Positions 13,532 through 23,484 are shown, numbered from the stretch's first letter. The stretch is DNA of 64,000 nucleotides from Siphlonurus alternatus (GCA_949825025.1 OX463787.1:14319707-14383706), one strand, 5' to 3'. The notes: generated by a model from the sequence alone, not told the origin. Translations and numbers: made by a program.

Positions 13532-15063
13532 CCTCTCACACTTCTATTACCTTGAGGGCGGACAGAGCCTCGTACTGCTCACAGAGGGCAGAAATCTCCC
13601 CGATGCTCCAACCAGACACAAGGTCGCGGAGATGCTTTGAGTGGTCCGGAGATTTGCTCGTTCGACGACGACGTAACATGAGACGCCGGCGTAACGTCGC
13701 CAGGCTGCCGGAACTGTTGCGTGTCTTACCCTTGCGGTCACTGTGAACGTTAAAAAATAAGAACATGGAGACTTATGCTCTCATAGACACGGTAAAATTT
13801 TTGTAGGTCATGTGGGTGTAATAACATCACGGAAAATAAAAGAGCTTTACTTAAGGACATTTAAGATTGGAAAAAAAAAAAAAAATAAACATGCCGATAA
13901 CAAAAATCATGAGTTACAATGTATCTAAAATTTAATTGTGACTTTTCAACTCCTTAATGTGGTACTGTGTAGATCTGACATTTGATTAAAGCATCCCCTC
14001 CTTTTTTTTTTTTTTTTTGCCCCCCTTCCCCCCCCCCCCCCCTCCCTGTTCTATTAAAATCAAAGTAAAATGTTTTGTGCAATCTAGTTTGCTCTAGTAC
14101 ATAATTGTTAAGATTGGTTGATTTTTATGGAGTCTAATACAAGAGGACTAATTCAGTACTGTCTTTTTTCAGCATAAGGGGTGTGGTGGGTCAAGAAATG
14201 TAAGTAAATTTTACCAACATAATTTACAGTAGAAGCAGAGTACATGTCAAAACAAACAAATTAATATGCCAAGATAAAGAGCAGCTGATAAGAACATATT
14301 TGAAGAAATAGAAATTTATTTTTACAGAAAATTAAACAACACAGTATGTACTAATGAACTGGGTCACTAGTAGAGTAAACTCAACTTGTGGCCCGGGGTC
14401 TGGTTAACAGTAAGTCTACTTGAGGAAGGACCCATGGGACCCCCCTCGACCACTGGGCCCCTCTGTAGCTTTGCCATAGTCAAGTTTAAAGGCAAGAAAA
14501 CTAACAGCAGTCTTCTATTGAAGTAAAGAAAACTAACAGCAGTCTTCTATTGAAGGAATAAAGACACAAAATTATCTCATCCTATATATTGCATATTATT
14601 ATAAACTCTCCCCTCCCACTGGGTTAAGCAGCGATAACGTTTCCACTTGACTATTATCAAATACACTTGAAGTTATTAAATATAAACTTTATCAAAATTA
14701 ATCTTGCTTAATTTAATCAACGACAGATATATGATATAGCAAACCTGAATATATATCATACAGTATTATGAAAAATATTACAGTAAAGAGTTCAAGAGGT
14801 CAATGTCCTTAAAAAAATCAATTATTACACAATGTAGTACAACAATGACTATTGCATTATAATAACATCCCCAGCATACTCTAAACAATAATTCTTCAAT
14901 AATACCTCAAGATCAGAAGAACTACCGAAGAAACTCACCGAATGTTAACTGGTTGGTGATCTGGATTTCCGCTACTGCTGCTACTCAATCCTGTATTTTC
15001 TCTAAACATTGAGGTCCTCTGGGATGAACTCATTCCACTCGAGGTGGACTGACTTGTGCCCAT
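146..15063 (-). CDS. BTBD7: BTB/POZ domain-containing protein 7 family (15 coding exons)
   Basis: Spliced gene, 894 residues; human BTBD7 is about 1130. Coding exons in transcription order: 15063-14939, 13740-13551, 12369-12188, 11773-11619, 10775-10617, 10036-9889, 8960-8809, 7816-7503, 5900-5756, 5163-5029, 4680-4568, 4187-4004, 3562-3384, 1574-1314, 388-146. All junctions have GT..AG and matching phase. The stop is TGA at 148-146. Visible order: MGTSQS start (myristoylation-type); basic stretch (exon 2); first BTB (about residues 106-220, FPAHRAILSARCPYF); second BTB (about 225-370, LPCHKAVLASRSGFF) interrupted by a Gly/Ser-rich insert; BACK-like region (about 380-560) with KWGEHQL and EPNLLSHTAHSV; VRPRLFMPYYEEIK; DIPDTLYMV; and a short conserved MPDVA block near the end. 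In mammals BTBD7 regulates epithelial dynamics and branching, and may bind cullin-3 through BTB; that function here is inferred. The C-terminal tail is shorter than in vertebrates. No poly(A) signal is visible below 146, so the 3'UTR probably leaves the window. Confidence 0.93.
434..765. mobile_element. MITE family A, copy 1 (long inverted repeat)
   Basis: About 330 bp. The ends start ATGGAGTATC and invert as GATACTCCAT. The arms run ATTGCAGAAATGGATAGAGG onward for over 120 bp and fold back on each other. Two perfect TGACGTCA sites (565-572, 616-623) lie near the centre. There is no coding capacity. It lies in the last BTBD7 intron, 45 bp from the acceptor of exon 15. Confidence 0.8.
2641..2880. 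mobile_element. Palindromic MITE (GACGTGGCAGCG ends)
   Basis: About 240 bp with inverted arms: GACGTGGCAGCG at the left and CGCTGCCACGTC at the right, followed inside by matching blocks such as TTTACGCTATGCAG / CTGCATAGCGTAAA. Single copy in this window, in a BTBD7 intron. Confidence 0.65.
5938..6047. mobile_element. Short insertion flanked by a perfect 14-bp direct repeat
   Basis: AAGTCAACAATCAT occurs at 5924-5937 and again at 6048-6061, bracketing 110 bp of slightly GC-richer sequence. Such flanks are typical target-site duplications of a SINE or other retrotransposed fragment. The insert shows no poly(A) tail that I can identify. It lies 24 bp upstream of the acceptor of BTBD7 exon 9. 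Confidence 0.45.
6917..6966. repeat. Dispersed repeat block, also at 47697-47751
   Basis: ATGAAATAGCACAAAACCAAG then GTTGCCAAATAGTGCAGCT here; the same two blocks with a slightly longer spacer occur at 47705-47750 in an ACC intron. Family unknown. Confidence 0.5.
7906..8431. mobile_element. Mariner-type MITE (TA-flanked, CAGTAAAAACT ends), copy 1
   Basis: Starts TA-CAGTAAAAACTTGTTATTA and ends TAATAACAAGTTTTTACTG-TA, about 526 bp. The TA flanks and CAGT terminus fit Tc1/mariner/pogo-type non-autonomous elements. The subterminal parts repeat the motif GATATAAGGTA. No transposase frame is visible. Confidence 0.7.
9051..9366. mobile_element. MITE family B, copy 1
   Basis: About 315 bp fold-back element. 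The right end has GAAGATTGTCCAT and the left its diverged complement. Inner arms contain GCTGTGACGTCATAGTCATG and the inverse, with TGACGTCA at 9179-9186 and 9239-9246 and the octamer ATGCAAAT between them. It lies in the BTBD7 intron about 90 bp from exon 7. Confidence 0.75.
10290..10440. repeat. Diverged fragment related to the element at 18601-18906
   Basis: Shares GGTTTGTTACAACCATT followed by a TGAGTGCAGAAGATTTTGAT-like stretch with the right arm of the element at 18601-18906. Boundaries are approximate. Confidence 0.4.
12418..12438. repeat. (CA)n microsatellite
   Basis: Short ACAC run just outside BTBD7 exon 3. Confidence 0.9.
12540..13100 (-). mobile_element. Possible degenerate LINE 3' end
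   Basis: An open stretch (13091-12855, minus) has the Cys/His pattern CVCKLCNEYC...HLNIC preceded by LTRQAVHGFHHLI. This resembles the C-terminal zinc-knuckle-like end of several LINE second proteins. It is followed by AT-rich sequence ending in AATAATAAATAAA near 12540. The match is by pattern only and could be chance. It lies in a BTBD7 intron. Confidence 0.35.
13459..13531. repeat. (ATCA)n microsatellite
   Basis: About 18 tandem copies of a 4-bp unit. On the gene strand (GATT)n begins about 19 nt downstream of the donor of BTBD7 exon 2. Confidence 0.95.
14494..14557. repeat. Tandem duplication of about 31 bp
   Basis: Two adjacent copies of AAGAAAACTAACAGCAGTCT onward, differing by about a base. 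Within the first BTBD7 coding intron. Confidence 0.85.
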
Positions 15064-15093
15064 CGCTAACCGAATGAAAACTAATCGGTGGAA
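15064..15093 (-). other. 5'UTR part of BTBD7 exon 2 (splice acceptor before the start codon)
   Basis: A good acceptor (pyrimidine-rich run then CAG) ends just above 15093, leaving 30 nt of leader before the ATG at 15063. The ATG is chosen because it gives the MGxxxS start shared with vertebrate BTBD7. The leader stays open in that frame, so an upstream in-frame start cannot be excluded from this segment alone. Confidence 0.6.
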
Positions 15094-15622
15094 CTGAAAA
15101 ATAAAAAATTATCATCAAAATCTATGAAATGTCCTATTTTTTATTTTGACCTACGATTTAAAACTAAATTTTAAAAAAATATATATTTAATTGTATCAGT
15201 TTTATTTATAATTATAAATTAAATATGTTAAAAGTTAATTAAATAAGTTTAACATGTAAATATTTGCAAAGTAATCATAAAAAAAAAATTAAATACTGTA
15301 CATAGCCAAAGGGCATTTAAATAGCCCGAAGAAAAATACTTTTTCGTCACTAAAAATAATAAATAAAATCATGTTGTATGAAATTTAAATACATCAAATT
15401 GTTAATAACATACCGATTTACTTATCCATGCTTTTAATTGCGAAACATTTCTCCTAAAAAGTAATAAATATTTCAAAATAAAAATATTTTTCAATGTTTT
15501 GCCATATTTTTAAATGGCCTAAAAACAAACCACGTATTAAGAAAATATTATTCTTAAAGTTGACCTTTTAAGTTTTAAAAATTACAATTTTATAAATGTA
15601 CGATTATTTGTTATTATTTTAC

Positions 15623-15860
15623 CTGGTGCGGTCCATATCTGTGTTGAAACTGGGCTCAATTTCACTAAATAGAAAGAAAACCGAAGAAAACTTCAGACTT
15701 GTTGTCAAGCCGCCATTTTCTCTCCGTCTTGTCTCCATGGCGATGCGACTTCCCGAGCGGCCCAAATATTTGTATTTTCTTGGCCCTCAAGCGGTTGTTT
15801 CAGGAAGTTTTAATTTTTTTCTCAAGTTTTTTTATAATATCAGCTTCTTAGGAAAAACAT
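15623..15860 (-). promoter_or_regulatory. Probable BTBD7 promoter and non-coding first exon
   Basis: A splice donor (CACCAG then GTAAAA) lies at 15622-15613, so a first exon would end at 15623 and join the acceptor at 15093. The region to about 15860 is GC-richer than its surroundings and carries GCCGCCATTTTC near 15709, a YY1-type promoter element. No TATA box is obvious. An upstream ATG at 15636-15634 would open an 8-codon reading frame that crosses the first splice and stops in the leader. The transcription start is unknown. The same region may drive the divergent plus-strand transcript. Confidence 0.5.
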
Positions 15861-16422
15861 GGCGACTTCAATACGGCAGCGGAATGGCGCTTATCGTCGT
15901 CTCGATTATTATTTCTTATATTTTATTTATTGGAGAGTTATAAATGTGTGTGTAACTTTTATAAGCTTTTATTGTGACTGCAAGAACTGTATCACCACTA
16001 TATAATGAAGACAAGAGATGGATTCATCCTGATATGAACGAACGAAGTAAAGGTTAGTACATGAACAAAATATCGGAACATTAGGCGTTGTTTATGTCCC
16101 GTTTTCATCAGTTCTGTTGCAGTATGTAATTTTTCGTTCTCTTGTGGCTATTCTGTGTAACCTATTAATATAGTAATTACCGATATATGCATGTTTATAG
16201 CTATTTTTTTTCGTGTTACAGCAGAAACAAGCCTGCAGCTGGCCAGGCCTGGACCAACTCATTGGATTTGCATGCCAAGGAGGAGAAAATCTCGCCCGCG
16301 GAGTGGAAAACTCGAGCCTGGGACCATTTTGTGACAACTGTCAAATCTGTTATGATGTAAAATTTCTTAAATACAAGTTATAAAACCCATTTTCTCTGTG
16401 TTCTTTTGTAAATAATAATAAA
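15859..16422 (+). other. Possible small divergent two-exon transcript, product unresolved
   Basis: Exon 2 candidate starts after a clear acceptor (TCGTGTTACAG, ending about 16220) and is followed by AATAAA at 16417-16422. One frame reads NKPAAGQAWTNSLDLHAKEE onward and ends ISPAEWKTRAWDHFVTTVKS..., with a stop at TAA near 16360; it looks protein-like. Upstream there are short frames: one with a hydrophobic segment (MALIVVSIIISYILFIG from about 15889) and one starting at 15859. The phase-matched join of the hydrophobic segment needs a weak donor (GTTATA near 15940). The better donor (GTTAGT at about 16036) would instead put a different, Arg-rich frame through exon 2. I do not recognise the product. 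It could be a small single-pass membrane protein or a non-coding RNA. Confidence 0.3.
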
Positions 16423-16526
16423 ATAGTAAGCAAATTAATTAAAAAATAAACCGGAAGTGGAAGCCATTTTTATTTAGTGTAAGAAAATGAATAACGCAAA
16501 GCGCAACTTGACAAAGCTCGACCGAC

Positions 16527-16540
16527 GCGCCACCTGGTGG
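16527..16540 (-). promoter_or_regulatory. CTCF-like motif
   Basis: Read on the minus strand the site is CCACCAGGTGGCGC, a full match to the core CTCF consensus. It lies about 100 bp beyond the poly(A) signal of the putative divergent transcript, close to an ETS-like CCGGAAGTGG at about 16450. A match to a motif does not show binding. Confidence 0.35.
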
Positions 16541-17278
16541 TTGTTTCCGATAACATTTTCATGCTAATTGTACATATTTCGTTACATACAGAAGATGATC
16601 CGCCGTGCTTGTCTCTGAATACAATGTTATAAAGATGACAGTTCAAAAAATTATTTTAAATATTAGCAAAAAGTTGACTAAAATACAACAAATTATGTAT
16701 TAAAATTATGAAATTTAAAATTTATTAATAAAATAAGGTAAAATATTTTATTTTTATACGTTTTACTTTCACAATTTAATAAAACAATAACATAGAAATA
16801 GTTGGGTGTCTGTACGATTTTACATTTTTTTAAAACAGCGCGAATAAATTTAAATTTACCTAGAAATTTCTGTGATTTTCCAGAGAGCCCTCATATATGT
16901 AGGGTCTCTGGTGATTTTCGTTCAATATAAAACGTATTTTTTTTTTTATAATTTTTCTAAAATATAAAATATATTAAGATTTACTTTAAAAATAATGAAA
17001 ACACAAATAAATATGCGATCTATCCGATCTATCATCAATATCAGCTACACCATCATCGAGGAAAAAAGTAATTAACCCATATATAAATTAATATAAAACA
17101 ATATAAAATGATAATGTATCAGCATATACAGTATAATTAAATAATAACCAGATACAATAATAATTATATTTTTTAATGGAAATCCACCCAGTAACATTTA
17201 ATATGTTTGTTCTATCAACAGCTAAAGGTAAAAAAAAAAAAAATCAGAGGATAATAGTTAATTTCTATTCTATCATAG

Positions 17279-17892
17279 CTCATGAGTAGGGGACGGATTT
17301 CCAGTTTTCTAAAGTGTGATTTCCAGTCCTGGATCCAGTCCAGTTTTTTCCCAAAAACAGTCCGCAAATTTCTCAAAAACAGTCGAAAACAGTTCACTTC
17401 TAGTTTCCAGCAAAATCCAATTTATGTAAAATTTTTTATCTTCAATGGTGTGTCTTAAACCAAGAAGACCAAAAATAAAATTGCTTTGATAAAAAATTCT
17501 GGCAAGTTATTTTGAAAAAGTACCATTGTCTGCAGTGATGAAAATTTGCGTGAAAAAACACAAATGTTGTGTCAAGATGGAGGCAGGAAAAATAATTATG
17601 AAAAATATTTAATTTAGTTTTTACCGTGAAAAACGTGCTTTTATGAAACGTACACTAGAAACAGAACTACGTTTCCAGTCATTATAAACTGGAAAAAGTT
17701 TACAAAACTTGAAAAAACTTGAAATAGTTGAAACAGTTCTTAAATTTTCAAAAAGTTTTTTCCAGTTCAAACTTTTTTGCATTTTTGGCAGTGAAACTTC
17801 ATGATTCGTGAACATTGCATGGAAGTCAGCATTAATGGAGCATGCATATTTGTATAACTGGAAAAACTGGAGATCCGGCCCCTAGTCATGAG
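17279..17892. mobile_element. hAT-type non-autonomous element with 8-bp target duplication
   Basis: Ends: TAGGGGACGGATTTCCAG at 17287 and its inverse CTGGAGATCCGGCCCCTA ending at 17884. Flanks are CTCATGAG (17279-17286) and GTCATGAG (17885-17892), an 8-bp duplication with one mismatch, the length typical of hAT elements. The interior has repeated CCAGTTTT/AAAACTGG-type motifs and no long reading frame. Confidence 0.7.
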
Positions 17893-17910
17893 CACACTCT
17901 AGCTGATACA

Positions 17911-18295
17911 ACGGAGTATCGACCTCAATTTTTTTTATTGCAGAAATGGATAGAGGGTGCAAAAGTTATGCTACCCTGATTTTTTTTTCAGATTTTTCAC
18001 AGCTCTGGAAGAATTAAAAAAAAAAAATATATTGAAAGTTCTTTTTGTGTTGTCACGAAGCGCCTCTCCTTTTAAGAAAATTAAGCAGAGCGTACTAAAA
18101 ATTAGGGAATTCTAGTACACGCTCGATCTGAGAAAAGGATAGAACTTGCCGCCGCGTGACTTCACAAAAATGACTTTCAATAATTTTTTAAAAATACTTC
18201 CAGGGCTGTAAAAAACTGAAAAAAAATCATCAGGGTAGCATAACTTTGCACCCTCTATCCATTTCTGCAATAAAAAATTGAAGTCAATATTCCAT
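17911..18295. mobile_element. MITE family A, copy 2
   Basis: Same ends and arms as the copy at 434-765 (GGAGTATCGACCTCAATTTT; GATAGAGGGTGCAAAAGTTA). It has a longer, different centre. Both CRE sites are decayed here (TTGTCACG; GTGACTTCAC). It begins 18 bp after the hAT element's right target repeat. Confidence 0.75.
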
Positions 18296-18600
18296 TAAGG
18301 GGGCGGGGGGACGAAAGAATTAAGTTGAGTGGAGCAATATTAATTATAAATTTATCAAAATATATGACTATGATATAATACAAAAATGCCTTTCGAATAA
18401 ATTGTTTTCGTTCTTTTGACGTATAGACTCAATAGAATATATATCAATTATAAATGCATTCATCAATGATGGCACTATCATCCCTATTTTCTTCTGTATC
18501 TTTTATTCAATAAGGTGCAGACTTCATTGATGGTACCTGAAATTCACCAAGACCCAACATACGGTCTTGTTTGATTTTTGGTTATCAGAAGGTTATCATA

Positions 18601-18906
18601 AATCATAACCAAAGTCTTCTGCTCGTTGTTAGTAAACAAAGTATTGTTGTGTGATGTCTGTCGCGTGAAAGGAAAAACATGGGATGGTTGTTGATTTACA
18701 TGTTAACTTATGGAAAATGACCGTTAATTAAAAAGTTGAAACGGTTGCCTAGCGCCAACAATGCCATTACGTTCTCTGCTCTGGTGGCAAAATTAGGCAC
18801 TACGTCGTCCCATGTTTAACAATGAGAAAGGCTGCGACAGACATTATAAACAATGGTTTGTTACAACCATTTGAACCATTGTGAGTAGAAGACTTTGATC
18901 ATAACT
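18601..18906. mobile_element. Inverted-repeat element (AATCATAACCAAAGTCTTCT ends)
   Basis: Left AATCATAACCAAAGTCTTCT and right AGAAGACTTTGATCATAA are inverted, with further matches inside (GTCTGTCGC / GCGACAGAC; AACATGGGA / TCCCATGTT). A related fragment is at 10290-10440. Confidence 0.6.
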
Positions 18907-19621
18907 CATTATAAGCTTACAATAAATAAAGCTACCAAGGTATAAATTATAAAACAAAATTCATTCAAAAAATTATTTATTTTCAATTAAACCAAAATTT
19001 AAATAAAATTAATAACATGAGCATTATCATAAAAACCAGAACATATTAAAAAAAAATCCATTTATTCTACAAAAAATATTTTTTTAACAATTAAAAAACA
19101 ATAACAATGAAGATAGGGGGAACACATTTTTTTTTTAAAATTACGACACTATTTTCTTAATAAAAAATATAATTTATATAAATCAGAATATAATATTGGT
19201 CCAACTGTGACTGAACATAATAAAAATCAACAATAAAAACTTTAGCTACCAAGCATTCAATGCTTTTTTTTTTTTTTATCCACTCCAAAAAAGACATTTA
19301 TAAATTAATTTTTGTAATAACACATAATTTAATAATAAATCAATTACTATTAATTTTTTAAAGTATAAAATGTGAGCTTTAAAAAACACTGCAATGTGAA
19401 ATTAACACATAAGTCAATGAGAATCATCAGTTGTTAATATCACCAATTCTTGAAACATAACTTGCCAAAATACAGCTCAAGATAAATAGAAATTGGTAAG
19501 AGCTTGTTGCAAATATAAATAAATACATATAAACTTTATTTACAAGTGAATTCAACTTATATTTTGCACTTACAACAAGATAAATTTATGATACAAATAA
19601 ATATTTTAAATAATGAAATTA

Positions 19622-20318
19622 AGGAAGGTAACACGCCCAATGTTAAAAATATGAACATGAAAATTTTCTCCCCTACATCCCCTATCAGTAGCTAAAAAAT
19701 CAGGTTTGCAAATTTGATCATTTTTTCGAGTTATAAAATTTAGTGTTGAATATATTTTATGAATTTTTAAAATGAAATTTTTAATTTTTTTGTTCTGGCC
19801 GCCATTTTGTTCAGCGCCTGCAGCTTATAAAGTTATGCAACTCTTCTAGCAGTCGTGTTGTAAGGAGTTGCGTTAAGTGTTTGTAAGGGGCACAAAAACA
19901 TTTAAAAATATCTATAATCTATATAAAATGTAAGAAAATACATTTAAAACGTATTTAAAGTCAATTAACTAATTAAAGCACCAAGTATTAACATTGTAAA
20001 GCTAATTAAAAAAATAATAATAATAAGAGGCGATTCACACAAAGTTAACCAGATTTTTCACTAAACAAAATTAAAATCCAACTCAATGATATAATTTGTA
20101 CATTTCTACAAATTTGAGAGTACCACCAGAAGTGCAATGATGGAGAAATGAAACTTCTGCGTTAAATTAGTCAACTTGAAAAAGTTAGTAAATAAATATT
20201 TGCATACCTGATATTTTAGCTACAGATAGGTGATGTAGAGGAGAACATTTTTAAGTTATATTTCATAATTTCCATGTCTGGGAATTTTTTTAACATTGGG
20301 CGTGCTACCTTACCCTTA
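19622..20318. mobile_element. Inverted-repeat element (CGCCCAATGTTAA ends), copy 1
   Basis: Left end GGTAACACGCCCAATGTTAA, right end TTAACATTGGGCGTGCTACC, with matching subterminal blocks (ACATCCCCTATCAGTAGCTA / TAGCTACAGATAGGTGATGT). About 700 bp. The centre contains GGCCGCCATTTTG, a YY1-type site. A second copy is at 54716-55112. Confidence 0.65.
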
Positions 20319-21030
20319 AGAGTGAGAATTTATGAAACCATTTATCTTAAAATAAAAATAGAAGTATTTATCATTAATTACATAATACTTACATTTTGAG
20401 GCACTGTATTTTATATGCTCCTTATAACAGCTACTCCAATATTTAAAATTAAAATCAAAAATATTTTGGATTATTTTAGGATTCAATGGTTGTAACATGA
20501 AAATTAATTAAATCAAGAATTGGTGAATTAAAGAAATTTAAAGTGCAAATATTTTCACAATTTTCTCTAATATTTATCAGAGAAATACAATAGGAGACTA
20601 ATGCCATCAGAACACACAAAAAAATAATGTTTAAAATATTACAATATTTTTTTTTTCACATTTAAACAATTAAAATAGCACCTTAATTATTTATTTATGA
20701 AATATCTGATAGCTTATTTATATTTCTAATGGTAATGTGCTATCAACCAAACCAGTGGTATTATAATCAAGATTATTTATATAGGATGAGATAGGGTTTA
20801 ATTTACAAGAGAGTTTCCACATTAACACAAGAATAATAGGATGGCTTATCGAAGAAGTACGTTCTAGGACTATTTTTATCTTTGGAACAGTTTCCCAACT
20901 AATTGTAAGCCAGAAGCCTTAATAACTGATTTAAAGCAACTGGCCAATGAAATGCGCTTCTAAAACATGTTGTGATGACGTCAATGGAAGAAAACATAGC
21001 GTCTGACTCTAAAGTAAGCCATCCTCTATA

Positions 21031-21405
21031 ATGGACAACCTACATGAAAATTTTTTATTGCAGAAATGAATAGAGGGCACCAAATTATGCTACTCTGAAT
21101 TTTTTCAGATTTTTTTTTAGACCCGGAACTATTTTTAAATAATTATTGAAAGTTAAGTTGAAATTTAAGTTGGCACCCCTGAATCCTTAATAAAGAGGAT
21201 AGAACCGAGATGCTTACCCCTGAATCCTTAATAAAGAGGATAGGACCGAGACACCTATTGACGCCTCCAGGGGGTGTGGTCGCACTTTCAATAATTATTT
21301 AAAAATAGTTCTGGGTCTCAAAAAATCTGAAAAAATTCAGAGTAGCATAATTTGGTACCCTCTATTCATTTCTACAATAAAAAATTATCATGCAGGTTGT
21401 CCATT
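21031..21405. mobile_element. Chimeric family A/B MITE
   Basis: The outermost ends (ATGGACAACCT...CATG / CATGCAGGTTGTCCAT) are those of family B. The subterminal arms (ATTGCAGAAATGAATAGAGG; GCTACTCTGAATTTTTTCAG) are those of family A. The centre contains a direct duplication (CCCCTGAATCCTTAATAAAG at about 21175 and 21219) and no CRE site. Confidence 0.65.
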
Positions 21406-22579
21406 TATATTATTCTTGATACTAACATGCAGAGAAACAAAAACATAACAACATTTTCTAAATATAAGTTGCATTAGATAATATTTAAAAAATGATTGTT
21501 TTTATAGCAAATTGCGACATTATGCTATAAATAAAATCCTTTCTTTAATTTTTATTAAGATCAACATAACTTTAGTAGTGACTTTTTGTATTGATAATAC
21601 TTTTATCAAAACTGTTAGTCAATTCAACATATTAAATTTTATTTATTTTCTTGGGGTGTTTTTCATTATTATTTGTGACATATCGTTTCTTTCTTTTTTT
21701 AACAAGCTGGGATTTTTTTTTTTTACAAGAGTAGATGATTTTAATTTTGAGAAGTAACACACACGGAAATAATGTATTGTGACATTTTTTTTTACACTAA
21801 AAATGACTTTCTATTTCTTCAGGTTGAGAGTTCTGATGCAATTATAGACTTTATGTACATTAACATAAGATTCATAATTGTAACAAAACTTGAAGTGACA
21901 ATATATACAGTATATAGCGTCTGAATATTTTAATGTGCTTGCAAACCAACACAATGCTTGTAGAATATTAATTTTCAATTGAAGCTACATTATAATTAAA
22001 AATTTACTGTATTATTTAAAACATTTTAAGCATAGCAGTCAAACTAGGCTAGATATTTATATAGTATTACTGGCTGTCTTAATAAAAGAAGAATTAAAAA
22101 AAGTTACCAGACAGTTTGTATTTAAGCAACACACAACTTGAGTTAGTTAATATTTTTTAAGAGGTAACATACAAGAAGATTTTTTTTTTTCATCTGATTT
22201 TAAAATATTAATACCTAAATTTTATTTTTTAGATTTACAAAAACTAAAAATGATGAAAACTGTATCTATAATATTATTTTACAACAAGGAAACTCTTTTT
22301 TAAAAATTGTGTTGCTTTCTGATCTAGGTTACCTCTTAGTTAACAAATAAAATTTGTCCTGAGAAACAATTTCCTGTAAAACGATACCACGTTATTTCCT
22401 AAAATTGTTCTTTTGTTAAATTCAGTTCGTGATGCGAAGTCCATTTTTTGAAAATGAGATACTAGTAGTACATATTTTACACTTGAACTATTATCACCTA
22501 TATTTTATTACTTTTACTGTATATATTACCATGTAAAAACTGCATATCAATATATTTTGTCAAGAGGCTTGTAGATACA

Positions 22580-22759
22580 TTGAGTAAAAAACACTTGTTA
22601 TTACGTAGAGTCAAAAGGAACCCAGGAAATTAGATTTACCTTATACAGAGTTTTCCTATACCACGCAGTGCTAATTATTTTTGATGGGACCACAGTCTCT
22701 TTTACTTAAAATCGAGTTTTACTTAACGACAAGTTTTGTAGTAATGAGTTTTTACTGTA
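22580..22759. mobile_element. Mariner-type MITE, copy 2 (diverged)
   Basis: Right end GAGTTTTTACTGTA matches the TA-flanked family at 7906-8431. The left end GAGTAAAAAACACTTGTTAT is diverged. About 180 bp. Confidence 0.55.
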
Positions 22760-22861
22760 TAAACAATGCTGGCATATAACATTATCAGCACCTACCAAAA
22801 TGGTGAAATCATTTTAGCACAAAAATTTTAAGTTTACATAGATCCATAGAACTATGTATAG

Positions 22862-23187
22862 TTAAAGGCATACAGGCCTCAAATTACAAATTAGACAGTC
22901 ACCAAGTGGGTTTAGAGTGTATAATCAACATTCGCATAATTTTTTTCCACGCGTGATGCATCTGTGCGAAGTCGCAGTACAAAGTAAGAAATTTAGTCCT
23001 TGATGACGTCACAACTCAATGCTAATCAGTGCTAGCTGTGAGTTGTGACGTCAGCAAGGACTTTCTTTACAGCGCGACTTCACACAGACGCACCGCGCGC
23101 AGGTAAAAATAATACGAATGTTGATTATAAACTTGAGCTACACTTAATGTCTGTCTAATTTGTAATTTGAGGCCTGTATACCTTTAA
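22862..23187. mobile_element. TTAA-flanked palindromic MITE
   Basis: Starts TTAAAGGCATACAGGCCTC and ends GAGGCCTGTATACCTTTAA. The arms fold over about 140 bp each. The centre carries two TGACGTCA sites (23004-23011, 23046-23053). TTAA at both ends fits piggyBac-type target choice. It lies about 440 bp beyond the ACC stop. Confidence 0.7.
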
Positions 23188-23452
23188 GAGCCACGAGGGT
23201 CTTATTCAGTAGTAGTAGCATAACTAGATAGTTTCAAGGGATGGATTTACACCTTAAGATGAGTGTGTATTTTTCTCTCAAGTTCCATATTCCTTTATAT
23301 AATGTGTTTAGCATGTAAATTATTAAAAAAAAATCAATATTTAAAAATAAAAAAAGTTTCGTGCTAAAACGCCATTTTTATTTGATTAATCTATTGATAT
23401 GCATTTTTCCCATAGATCAGTAGCATAAAATGAAGTAGGCAGCATGCAATTA

Positions 23453-23484
23453 TCACCTTTATTACATAGGTAAATAAAGGTGAT
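23453..23484. terminator. ACC 3'UTR poly(A) signal within a hairpin
   Basis: On the minus strand AATAAA occurs at 23463-23458, about 160 nt after the ACC stop. It sits in a short hairpin (TCACCTTTATT / AATAAAGGTGA) whose other arm gives AATAAA on the plus strand. Outer sequences (GTAGGCA / TGCCGACTAC) are also partly inverted, so this may be a tiny MITE that supplies a poly(A) signal on both strands. Confidence 0.4.

Larger units (their letters stand above)
16600..23450. other. Intergenic region between BTBD7 and ACC
   Basis: AT-rich DNA with the elements listed at 17279, 17911, 18601, 19622, 21031, 22580 and 22862. A small hairpin (CAGAGAGCCCTC / GAGGGTCTCTG) lies near 16882-16915. I see no conserved reading frame, tRNA or other RNA gene. 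Open stretches here are short, AT-rich and lack protein-like composition. Confidence 0.6.
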
